Source: Desulfobacteraceae bacterium UBA2174 (GTDB taxonomy: Bacteria; Desulfobacterota; Desulfobacteria; Desulfobacterales; UBA2174). Taken from it: DNA of 64,000 nucleotides. Shown here piece after piece: positions 49,511 through 57,497 of this stretch. A program made the position numbers and the translations under genes. Location: the NCBI GenBank assembly GCA_002327445.1, contig DCWA01000012.1, positions 19,366 through 83,365 on the forward strand, given 5' to 3'. Positions within the stretch are counted from its first letter, which is position 1. Each line of letters starts with the position of its first letter. The notes under the pieces were generated by a model, which saw only the letters and a program-made list of their open reading frames with translations, was not told the origin of the DNA and ran no database searches.

Positions 49511-50842
49511 ATGATCACAGCGCGTCAAAAAACCGGCCTGGTTTTTTTCCCGGCCTTCGATTGGGCCATCAGCCCCACCCACCCGGAACGGGAGGAGCGG
49601 TTGCTCTATACCCAGGACCAGGTGTTCGAGGAGGGGCTCTTCGACATCGAGGGCATCAGCGAGTTCAAGCCGGACCTCGTGACGGTCAACGATGTGCAGC
49701 GGGTGCATTTCTGCGTGCCGGATCCCTGGGCGGTGATGACCGAATCCCACTTCATCAGCGCCGGCGGGGCCAAGACCATCGGCATGGCGGTGATGGACAA
49801 GAAGGTCGAACGCGGCTTCGCCCTGGTGCGCCCCCCGGGCCACCACGCCATGCGGGTGGTCCACGGCAGCCGGGGGTTTTGCGCGGTGAACATCGAGGCG
49901 ATCATGATCGAGTTCCTGCGTGCGGCCTACAAGGTGCGGCGGGTGGCCATCGTGGACACGGACTGCCATCACGGCGACGGTACCCAGGACATCTACTGGC
50001 ACGATCCGGATACCCTGTTCATCTCGCTGCACCAGGACGGGCGCACCCTCTACCCGGGCACCGGCTTCACCAACGAATTGGGAGGACCCAACGCCACGGG
50101 GATGACGATCAACATCCCGCTGCCGCCCCATACGGGCGACGAGGGATTCCTGTCCGTCATGCGCGAGGCGGTGCTGCCGATTCTGCAGGAATTCAAGCCT
50201 GAGCTGGTGGTCAACTCCGCCGGCCAGGACAACCACTTCTCCGACCCGATCACCAACATGAACTTCTCGGCCCAGGGGTACGCCACTCTCACGGACCTGC
50301 TCAAGCCGGATATCTGCGTGCTGGAGGGCGGTTACAGCATCGAGGGGGCGCTGCCCTACGTCAACGTGGGGTTGATTCTGGCCCTGGCCGGGGTGGATTA
50401 CAGTCGGGTGCGGGAACCGGCTTACGATCCGGACCGGATCCGCCAGCCAGCCATGGTGACCGCCCGCATCGCGGAAACCTGCAAGGAGGTCCTGTCCCTG
50501 TGGGACCAGCGCCAGCGGCTCCGCGACCGGGCCGGGGAAGCCGGCGACCTGGCGACCCGCGAACGCACCGTGTTCTACGATACCGACAACATTGTCGAAC
50601 GCCAGAAGGAGACGGTGCGGGTCTGCCGGGACTGCGGCGGCGCCTGGAAGGTCGATTCCAGCTCTGACCGGCAAAAACGGATCCTGGCGGTCCACATCCC
50701 CCGTCATGCCTGCCGGGCTTGCCAACAGGCCGGCTACGACTGGTTCGAACAGGCACCGACGGACGGATTCGACAGGGTGTTTCTCCAGGATCGCACCAAG
50801 GACCAGTTTCGCATCAAAGGTCTCCAGCCCTCCGGCGCCTGA
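49511..50842 (+). CDS. HDAC-family deacetylase with C-terminal zinc ribbon
   Basis: A 443-residue protein. The catalytic core is HDAC-like: FALVRPPGHHAMRVVHGSRG, VDTDCHHGDGTQDIYWHD, ELVVNSAGQDNHFSDP and CVLEGGYSIEGA, so zinc ligands and catalytic histidines are present. Residues about 375-410 form an extra CxxC...CxxC element (VCRDCGGAW and HACRACQQAG), a probable zinc ribbon not found in standard HDACs. Substrates could be acetyl-lysine or acetylpolyamines. It is downstream of the HyuA-like gene and 61 bp upstream of epmA. Confidence 0.85.
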   Translation: MITARQKTGLVFFPAFDWAISPTHPEREERLLYTQDQVFEEGLFDIEGISEFKPDLVTVNDVQRVHFCVPDPWAVMTESHFISAGGAKTIGMAVMDKKVERGFALVRPPGHHAMRVVHGSRGFCAVNIEAIMIEFLRAAYKVRRVAIVDTDCHHGDGTQDIYWHDPDTLFISLHQDGRTLYPGTGFTNELGGPNATGMTINIPLPPHTGDEGFLSVMREAVLPILQEFKPELVVNSAGQDNHFSDPITNMNFSAQGYATLTDLLKPDICVLEGGYSIEGALPYVNVGLILALAGVDYSRVREPAYDPDRIRQPAMVTARIAETCKEVLSLWDQRQRLRDRAGEAGDLATRERTVFYDTDNIVERQKETVRVCRDCGGAWKVDSSSDRQKRILAVHIPRHACRACQQAGYDWFEQAPTDGFDRVFLQDRTKDQFRIKGLQPSGA

Positions 50843-50903
50843 CCGTATGCCCGCCTCGCGCGCCGTCCGTTGGGGCGCTGGCCGGGCCTTTTGACGAAGC
50901 GCA

Positions 50904-51905
50904 ATGCCCCCATCCGACGACATCCCATACCCTGAATTGGACCTGCTGGACGCCGAGGCCGGCTTCAGAGCCCCGGGCAGGGGGATTTCCACTCCGGCCG
51001 AACGCCGGCGCATCGCCGCCCTGCGCCTCAGAGCGCGGATCTTCAAGGCCGTGCGGCGGTTTTTCGAGGCCAACGGATTTCTGGAAGTCGAGACCCCCTG
51101 CCGCATTCCGGCGCCGGCGCCAGAGGCGCATGTGGATGCCCCGGCAGCGGGCGACTGGTTCCTGCAAGCCTCACCGGAGCTGTGCATGAAGCGGCTGCTG
51201 GCTTCCGGTCTGCGGCGGATTTTCCAGATCTGCCGGTGCTTCAGGGCCGGGGAGCGCGGGGCCCGGCACCTGCCGGAAATGACGATGCTCGAATGGTATG
51301 CCGTCGGCAACGACTACCACGACCTGATGGAAGAGTGCGAACTGCTGGTGCAGGCGGTGGCCAAGGAGCTGGGTCGTGGCGAGCGGCTCGTTTACCAGGG
51401 CAGCGACCTCTCGCTGGCCTCCGGGTGGCCACGGCTCACCGTGGCGGACGCCTTTGCGCGCTACGCTCCCGTCAGCGCGGAGCAGGCGCTCAAGGAGGGC
51501 CGCTTCGACGAAATCATGGGGTTGATCGTCGAACCGAACCTGGGCCGCGAGAAACCGGTCTTTCTCTGCGATTATCCCGCCCCGTGCGCCTCCCTGGCCC
51601 GCCTCAAGCCGGACGATCCTTCCGTGGCCGAACGCTTCGAGCTTTACATGGCCGGGATGGAACTGTGCAACGGGTTCACCGAGCTGGTGGACGCCGACGA
51701 GCAGCGCCGGCGCTTCGATGAAGCCGCCTGGCAGCGGCGCAAGCTCGGCAAGCGCGCCTATCCCATGCCCGAATCCTTTCTGTGCGACCTTGCGCGGATG
51801 CCGGCGGCCGCCGGCAACGCCCTGGGTCTCGACCGCCTGGTGATGCTCTTTGCAGACGCGCCCACCATCGACCAGGTGGTGGCCTTCACTCCCGAGACGC
51901 TTTGA
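50904..51905 (+). CDS. epmA: EF-P lysine lysyltransferase EpmA (GenX/PoxA)
   Basis: A 333-residue class II synthetase core related to LysRS but without the anticodon-binding domain, the hallmark of EpmA (E. coli 325). Motifs seen: VRRFFEANGFLEVETPCRIP (motif 1), IFQICRCFRAGERGARHLPE followed by MTMLEWYAVG (motif 2), and AGNALGLDRLVMLFADAPTI (motif 3). EpmA attaches beta-lysine to the EF-P tip lysine. The partner aminomutase EpmB and canonical EF-P are not in the window. The gene converges on a GNAT gene and overlaps it by 20 bp. Confidence 0.92.
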   Translation: MPPSDDIPYPELDLLDAEAGFRAPGRGISTPAERRRIAALRLRARIFKAVRRFFEANGFLEVETPCRIPAPAPEAHVDAPAAGDWFLQASPELCMKRLLASGLRRIFQICRCFRAGERGARHLPEMTMLEWYAVGNDYHDLMEECELLVQAVAKELGRGERLVYQGSDLSLASGWPRLTVADAFARYAPVSAEQALKEGRFDEIMGLIVEPNLGREKPVFLCDYPAPCASLARLKPDDPSVAERFELYMAGMELCNGFTELVDADEQRRRFDEAAWQRRKLGKRAYPMPESFLCDLARMPAAAGNALGLDRLVMLFADAPTIDQVVAFTPETL

Positions 51906-52485
51906 CCGGTTCCGGCACTTCCTTCGGCGGCGTGGGGAAGATGTTGAGCAGGCGGCACTGGCTCAGGGTGCGCCGGATACGAAACCCCAGCTTGGTGTGC
52001 ATGGCAAAGGAGGCATGCCAGTTGCTGTACATCCCCGAGATCATGCGCACCGCTCCCAGGTCCCGCATTTCGATCATCAACTTTCCCAACAGCCAGGAGC
52101 CCACCCCCCTTCCGGCAAAATAGGGGTGGACGAAGATGTAGACGAGGTAGCACTCTCCGGCCTCCAGGGCCAGGGTGTACCAGAGGGCGAGCTTGAAGTC
52201 CCTGAAGGTGACCCAGGTAAAGGCCTGGATGCCGTCTTCATCCTCCAGTACCAGACAGCGGTCCCCCCTGCGCAACGAAGCCGCCATGAAGTCGGTTTCC
52301 TTCACGAAGCCTTCCAGGGCGTTGATGGCGAACAGGTCCTGCTCCCGGGCCCATCGCAGGTGCAGGTCCGCGGGCGGGGGGCCGACGGCGATCGGCTCGC
52401 GCAGGTCGCGCACCAGCTCGATCCACTCTTCACAGGTCTCCATCTTGCGGGCGATTTGACGGATGGATGCGCGGAACGGGGACAT
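51886..52485 (-). CDS. GNAT-family N-acetyltransferase
   Basis: A 199-residue acetyltransferase. The acetyl-CoA binding motif A is YLVYIFVHPYFAGRGVGSWL followed by LGKLMIEMRDLGA; motif B follows as SNWHASFAMHTKLGFRI. The N-terminal 50 residues are an extension outside the GNAT fold. It ends inside epmA on the other strand and lies 18 bp after the second HDAC-family gene, with which it probably forms an operon. Confidence 0.83.
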   Translation of the reverse strand: MSPFRASIRQIARKMETCEEWIELVRDLREPIAVGPPPADLHLRWAREQDLFAINALEGFVKETDFMAASLRRGDRCLVLEDEDGIQAFTWVTFRDFKLALWYTLALEAGECYLVYIFVHPYFAGRGVGSWLLGKLMIEMRDLGAVRMISGMYSNWHASFAMHTKLGFRIRRTLSQCRLLNIFPTPPKEVPEPVKASRE

Positions 52486-52503
52486 GGCTTCGGTTCGCTC
52501 CTT

Positions 52504-53679
52504 TCAACTGCGCAGATAGGTGCCCCACCAGGCCAGGGTCTCCTTCAGGCGCGCCACGGGCGAAAGGTGAATGCCCAGATCGGCCAGGGCGGCCCAGTAT
52601 CGGCCGTGCACCCGTTGGATCCGCCACAAGGGATAGACGAGCAGGCGGGGGTCGGCCGACGCGATGAGGGGGCCGGTGCCGGTGGCGCGCAGGCCGGCCA
52701 TCTCTTGGAGCACCCGGCGTACCGACTCGCCCAGGGCGTTGAGATCGTAGCCGCCTTCCAGGGTCATCACCAGCCGGCCTTGGCAGCAGTCGTCGGCGAT
52801 TTCCATCAACACCCGGGTCATTCCGGCGAATCCTTCCGGCGTTACCCGCATCCCCCCCAGTGGATCGTCCACGTGAATGTCGAAGCCGGCGCTCACCAGC
52901 ACCAGGTCCGGTCCAAACTCCAGGGCCACCGGCCTGAGGACCCGATCCAGGATGGCCAGGAACTCCCCGTCGCCGCAGCCGGGCGGCAGCGGGGTGTTGA
53001 GGGTATAGCCCCGGCCCGGCCCCGAGCCCACGTCCCGCAGGCGGCCGCTGTACGGATAGGCGAAGGCTTCGTGGGTGGAAAAGTACAGCACCGACGGGTC
53101 GTCCGCAAAGCAATGCTGGGTGCCGTTGCCGTGGTGAAGGTCCCAGTCGACGATCAGGATCCGCTTCATCGCCAGCTCGCGCTGGGCGAAGCGGGCGCCG
53201 ACGGCCACGTTGTTGTAAAGGCAGAACCCTTTGGCCTTGGCGCGCTCGGCATGGTGGCCGGGGGGACGCACCAGGGCGAAGGCGTTGTCCAGCGTGCGGT
53301 TCTGCACCCGGGCGATGGCCTGGCACAAGCCGCCGGCGGCCAGCAGGGCCGCTTCGTGGGAACCGGGGGAGGTGGACGTGTCCTTGTCGAAGTGAACGCA
53401 GGATTGGCCTGAGGTGGCTTCCAGGCGCCGGATGTAGGCCGGTGCGTGGACCTGTTCCAGAGTCTGCCGATCCGCCGGCTGCGCCGCCACTTCGACAAAG
53501 CGGCCCCGCATCCCCGGCTCCCTGAGCATGGCCTGCAGCACATCGAGGCGCGCGGGGCATTCCGGCGCATCCGCTTCCATGCAATGGTTGGCGCAGCGGG
53601 GGTCGATGACGATACCCGTGCGCCGCCGGGTCGCCCGGGTCGGCGTTTTGCCGGTTGTGTTCGAGGGGATGGAAGACAT
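52504..53679 (-). CDS. Second HDAC-family deacetylase (AcuC/class II type)
   Basis: A 391-residue HDAC-family enzyme. The core shows FALVRPPGHHAERAKAKGFC, LYNNVAVGARFAQ, VDWDLHHGNGTQHCFADDPS, VSAGFDIHVDDPLGG and MTLEGGYDL, so all zinc and catalytic residues are present. The C-terminal 70 residues are extra. The gene order GNAT-HDAC on one strand suggests opposing acetylation and deacetylation of the same substrate. The substrate may be protein lysine or a small amine. Confidence 0.87.
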   Translation of the reverse strand: MSSIPSNTTGKTPTRATRRRTGIVIDPRCANHCMEADAPECPARLDVLQAMLREPGMRGRFVEVAAQPADRQTLEQVHAPAYIRRLEATSGQSCVHFDKDTSTSPGSHEAALLAAGGLCQAIARVQNRTLDNAFALVRPPGHHAERAKAKGFCLYNNVAVGARFAQRELAMKRILIVDWDLHHGNGTQHCFADDPSVLYFSTHEAFAYPYSGRLRDVGSGPGRGYTLNTPLPPGCGDGEFLAILDRVLRPVALEFGPDLVLVSAGFDIHVDDPLGGMRVTPEGFAGMTRVLMEIADDCCQGRLVMTLEGGYDLNALGESVRRVLQEMAGLRATGTGPLIASADPRLLVYPLWRIQRVHGRYWAALADLGIHLSPVARLKETLAWWGTYLRS

Positions 53680-54162
53680 CGGATGCCGGAACCGCCTTTC
53701 GTGGTGGCGCTATGTTTGATCCGCTCGCAACAAGCGATCTTCCACCACAGCGTTCACCGAGGACTCAAAGGACGACCTGAAATTTGATTTATTTTAACAG
53801 CAAACGGACCGAGCAGCCAGAAGAACCCTCTGTCCCCTGTCACCCAGAGGCGGGCAGCCACGAGGAGTCACTTCCCAACCGGGTGCATCCTTGCGCCGTT
53901 TTCCCAACTGCGGATTCCTCTTTTTCCCGATCCGTTTTCTTGAGCTGTCCAGTGGGACTGAAGGATTCGATTGCCTCGGGCCAAGCGGTCCGCCAAATCC
54001 TCAGACATCTGTAAGTGATTAAAAATCGGATTGTTGTTCCTTGCCGTGAAAGCCGGCGCCTTGAAAAGCCGCCTGGGTTTTGGTACGGTGCCGCGGTTTC
54101 AGGCTGTTACTCCAGCTTAACATCTGTGGCTTGCGGCATGGGCCGGGAAGGGATTTTTTTCC
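53680..54162. other. 483-bp intergenic region between HDAC and aspS-gatC genes
   Basis: No gene is supported here. The region separates divergent genes and holds a promoter candidate for the aspS-gatC operon: TTGAAA (54,061-54,066), 17-nt spacer, TACGGT (54,084-54,089). The Shine-Dalgarno AAGGGA precedes the ATG at 54,163. A short TGTCACCCAGAGG stretch near 53,838 is reminiscent of the TGTCATCCCGAGG repeats elsewhere but too short to assign. Confidence 0.5.
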
Positions 54163-56283
54163 ATGCAGTTTTCCCAACGCGTCTATTGCGGACAGTTGAC
54201 TCCCGAGGACGTCGGCCGGCAGGTGTTGCTGGCCGGCTGGGTGGACGCCTACCGGGACCACGGGGGTCTGCTCTTCGTCCACCTGCGCGACCGCAGCGGG
54301 ATCGTGCAGATCGTCTTCAATCCGGCGACCACGGCAGAGGATGTCTGCCGGCAAGCCGCCGGCCTGCGTGCCGAGTACTGCGTCGCCGTCCGGGGGGAGG
54401 TCTGCCCGCGGTTGGCGGGGACGGAAAACCCCCACATCGAGACCGGCACCATCGAGGTGATGGTGGCCGAACTGACGGTGCTGGCCGAATCCGAGCCGAC
54501 GCCCTTCGCCGTTTCCGAAAAGGCCATGATCGCCGGTGCGGCCACCGCCGGTAGCGATCCGGTGGCCGAAGACCTGCGCCTCCAGTTCCGCTACCTCGAC
54601 CTGCGCCGGCCGTCCATGCGCGACCATCTGGTGCGGCGCCACCGCATTTTCCAGTGCGTGCGCGAGTTTCTCGACGCGCAAGGCTTCGTGGAAGTCGAAA
54701 CCCCGATGCTCACCATGAGCACCCCCGAGGGAGCCCGCGACTACCTCGTGCCCAGCCGGGTGCATGCGGGCAGTTTCTACGCGCTGCCCCAGTCGCCCCA
54801 GCTTTTCAAACAGTTGCTGATGGTGGGCGGCCTGGAGCGCTACTTTCAGCTGGCGCGATGCTTTCGCGATGAGGACCTGAGGCCCAACCGCCAGCCGGAG
54901 TTCACCCAGCTCGACCTGGAGGCCTCCTTCATCGATGAGGAATTCATCTACGCGCTTATCGAGGAACTCACGGCGCGGATGTTCGCCGTGGGCGGCATCG
55001 CGCTGGCGCGTCCCTTTGCCCGCATGACTTGGACCGAGGCGATGGAGACTACCGGCTCGGACCGCCCGGACCTGCGTTTCGGCCTGCGCTTCGTGGATGT
55101 CACCGATCTTTTCGTCAACACCAACTACTCGATTTTCAAGCAGATCCTCCAGCGCGGGGGATGCATCAAGGGGATCAACATCCAGGGGCAGTCCGAGAAG
55201 CTGAGCAAGAACGTGCTGCAAAACGAGTACGCCAAGGAAATCGCCCCCTCCTTCGGCGCCAAGGGGATGACCTGGATGCGCGTGGAGGGCGGGCGCTTCG
55301 AGTCCAACATCGTCCAGTATTTCAGCCCCGCCGAGCTGGACGGGCTGCGCCAGCGCTTCGGGGTTGCCGACGGGGACGTGCTCATCATGGTGGCCGATCC
55401 GTCCTACAGCGTCGTGGTCTCGGCCCTGGGACAGTTGCGCCTCCACCTGGCTCACCGCCTCGGGCTGGTCCCCGCCGACCGCTTCTGCCCGGTGTGGATC
55501 ACCGAGTTTCCGCTTTTCGAACCGACCGAAGACGGCGGCGTCACCTCCAGCCACCATCCGTTCACCGCCCCGGACCGCACCGACTTCGATCCGGCCAATA
55601 TTGAGGACCTGCTGTCCCTCCGATCGCGGTCCTACGACCTGGTGGTGAACGGCGAGGAGTTGGGCGGCGGCTCCATCCGCATCAGCGACCGGGATGTGCA
55701 GCGCAAGATCTTTGCCGCTCTGGGGCTCGGCGAGGAAGAGACCCGGGAAAAATTCGGTTTTTTCCTCCGGGCCTTCGATTTCGGCGCCCCGCCCCACGGC
55801 GGCCTGGCCCTGGGCATGGACCGCACCGTGTCCATGATCCTGCAGACGCCGTCCATCCGCGAGGTGATCGCTTTTCCCAAGAACCGCTCGGCGGCCTGCC
55901 CCCTCACCGGCGCCCCGTCGGTGGTGGCCCGCGAGCAGTTGGCCGAGCTGGGGCTGCTCGATTTGGGGGGCCGGGACCTGCTGCCGGGGGACGCGCAAAA
56001 GGACGATCCCATCGACCGGCTCTCGTGGGTTTCGCGCATCGGCTTCGCGGCCGATGAGCGGCCCATGCTGGAAGCGGTGCGGGCCCAGGCCGAGACCCTG
56101 GCGGACCTGGCCGCCGAACGGGCCGGGACCGAGGATCCGATCTTCACCGTGGCGCCGGTGGCCAACCGGCTGCGGCCGGGCACCGAGGCCCGCCCATCGC
56201 CCCTGGCGGAAAACGGCCGGCTGCTGCAGAGCGCGCCGGCGGTCAAGGGAGACTACTTCAAAGTCGCCACCATTTTGGAATGA
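54163..56283 (+). CDS. aspS: Aspartyl-tRNA synthetase-GatC fusion
   Basis: A 706-residue protein, about 115 longer than bacterial AspRS. Residues 1-595 are a complete AspRS: anticodon domain (LAGWVDAYRDHGGLLFVHLR), motif 2 FRDEDLRPNRQPEFTQLD, the bacterial GAD insertion and motif 3 GLALGMDRTVSMIL. From about residue 612 the chain continues in frame as GatC: DRLSWVSRIGFAADERPMLE, then RLRPGTEARPSP and QSAPAVKGDYFKVATILE, matching GatC's LReD..., nAP..kdgyfkVPkIL ending. GatA- and GatB-like genes follow in the same operon. His33 stands where discriminating AspRS has Leu (E. coli Leu30), as in non-discriminating enzymes. The fusion would tether Asp-tRNA(Asn) formation to its amidation. Confidence 0.9.
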   Translation: MQFSQRVYCGQLTPEDVGRQVLLAGWVDAYRDHGGLLFVHLRDRSGIVQIVFNPATTAEDVCRQAAGLRAEYCVAVRGEVCPRLAGTENPHIETGTIEVMVAELTVLAESEPTPFAVSEKAMIAGAATAGSDPVAEDLRLQFRYLDLRRPSMRDHLVRRHRIFQCVREFLDAQGFVEVETPMLTMSTPEGARDYLVPSRVHAGSFYALPQSPQLFKQLLMVGGLERYFQLARCFRDEDLRPNRQPEFTQLDLEASFIDEEFIYALIEELTARMFAVGGIALARPFARMTWTEAMETTGSDRPDLRFGLRFVDVTDLFVNTNYSIFKQILQRGGCIKGINIQGQSEKLSKNVLQNEYAKEIAPSFGAKGMTWMRVEGGRFESNIVQYFSPAELDGLRQRFGVADGDVLIMVADPSYSVVVSALGQLRLHLAHRLGLVPADRFCPVWITEFPLFEPTEDGGVTSSHHPFTAPDRTDFDPANIEDLLSLRSRSYDLVVNGEELGGGSIRISDRDVQRKIFAALGLGEEETREKFGFFLRAFDFGAPPHGGLALGMDRTVSMILQTPSIREVIAFPKNRSAACPLTGAPSVVAREQLAELGLLDLGGRDLLPGDAQKDDPIDRLSWVSRIGFAADERPMLEAVRAQAETLADLAAERAGTEDPIFTVAPVANRLRPGTEARPSPLAENGRLLQSAPAVKGDYFKVATILE

Positions 56284-56297
56284 CGGGAGAACTTTCC

Positions 56298-57497
56298 ATG
56301 GAGGAGCTGTTCGTCCACCGCCCCGCCGAGGCCACGGCCTCCGGGAACGGCCCACTGCACGGGATGAAGGTGGCCCTTCAGCCCAACTGCTCCGTCGCCG
56401 GCTGGCCCGCCGACGCCGGCTCCGATGCCCTGGCCGATTTCAAGGCCCTGGAAGACGCCACCATCGCCGGCCGGCTTCGTCAGGCCGGGGCCGTCTTGTG
56501 CGGCACCACCCGGATGAGCGAGTTCGGTTTCGGCCTCCATGGCAGCCGGGCCGGTGAAGCGGTGCGCCAAGGGGCCGCCGACGCCGAGCTGGTGCTGGAT
56601 CTGATGGGGGAAAGCCGCCTGGCGGCGCTCCGGGCCTCGGTTTTCGGCTTCAAACCCAGCTACGGGCGGCTGTCGCGCCTGGGGATCATCGGTTTGATTC
56701 CCTCCATGGAATGCGCCGGACTGGTCACGGCGGACCTGGAGGTAATCGCGAAGATCCTCGATGCCGTCGCCGGGGCTGACGAGATGGATTTTTCCATGCC
56801 CGCCGAGCCGGCGGCCGATCCGGAGGACGGCCCCATCGATCCGTCCCGTCTGACCATCGGCGTGATCGCCGAAGCTTTGCAAGGCCTGGACGACGACGCG
56901 CAGGCCGGCTTCCGTCAGACATTGGCGGCGATCCGCGAGACAGGGGCAACCCTCCTGGACCTGTCTTTTCCCGAGTTTTCCCTCTTTCCCCTGGCGCACC
57001 AGGTCGTCGGCGCGGTGGAGGCCTCGTCGTGCGCCGGCCGCTACGATTCGGTGCGCTACGGCCGGCGGGCCCCCGGGGCCAAGAACTGGAACGAGATGTA
57101 CTTGCGCTCGCGGGGAGCGGCTTTCGGCCCGCTGGTGAAAAGCTACCTGTTCCAGGGGGCCTATTTCCAGTTCGAACGCTACGGCGCCTTCGAGGCCGCC
57201 TGCCGCATTCGCTCCCGACTGGTTGCCCGGATGGATCGGCTGGCGGCTCAAGTGGACGTCTTGGCCTTGCCGGCGGTTGATTTGGCCGGATCCGGCAATG
57301 CCGCATCCCTGGGCGATACCTACGCCCGGTTCGGCGCCACGCTCTTTGCCAATGTCACGGGCCAGCCGGCCCTGGTCCTGCCGCCGTGTCCGGGGACCGG
57401 CGGGGCGGGGCTCCAACTGACGGCGGCCCGGGGCGGCGACGGCCGGCTGCTGGCCCTGGGGCGGCATCTTTTCAACGGGCGGGGAGGGAAGGCGTGA
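56298..57497 (+). CDS. Divergent, shortened GatA-like protein lacking a recognisable catalytic triad
   Basis: A 399-residue member of the amidase-signature superfamily by overall pattern, against about 485 for GatA. The frame LHGMKVALQPNCSVAG aligns with the GatA stretch G-x-P-x-A-x-K-D-N, with Gln28 in place of the catalytic lysine. RLRQAGAVLCGTTRMSEFGF aligns with rLk-aGAvi-GKtNMDEF. The following GGSSGGS and DTGGSIRQP motifs that hold the two serines are not recognisable; the chain goes through GSRAGEAVRQGA to FGFKPSYGRLSRLGIIGL. It is probably unable to hydrolyse glutamine. GGGAG precedes the ATG at 56,298; an ATG at 56,280 overlapping the aspS-gatC stop is also possible. It ends on the start of gatB (TGATG). 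Confidence 0.78.
   Translation: MEELFVHRPAEATASGNGPLHGMKVALQPNCSVAGWPADAGSDALADFKALEDATIAGRLRQAGAVLCGTTRMSEFGFGLHGSRAGEAVRQGAADAELVLDLMGESRLAALRASVFGFKPSYGRLSRLGIIGLIPSMECAGLVTADLEVIAKILDAVAGADEMDFSMPAEPAADPEDGPIDPSRLTIGVIAEALQGLDDDAQAGFRQTLAAIRETGATLLDLSFPEFSLFPLAHQVVGAVEASSCAGRYDSVRYGRRAPGAKNWNEMYLRSRGAAFGPLVKSYLFQGAYFQFERYGAFEAACRIRSRLVARMDRLAAQVDVLALPAVDLAGSGNAASLGDTYARFGATLFANVTGQPALVLPPCPGTGGAGLQLTAARGGDGRLLALGRHLFNGRGGKA

Noticed and set aside
53784..54014. Short rightward frame before aspS
   Set aside because: No ribosome binding site, no recognisable sequence and low-complexity composition.
54019..56355. Leftward 778-codon open frame
   Set aside because: Antisense of the aspS-gatC gene; long shadow frames are common in GC-rich genes.
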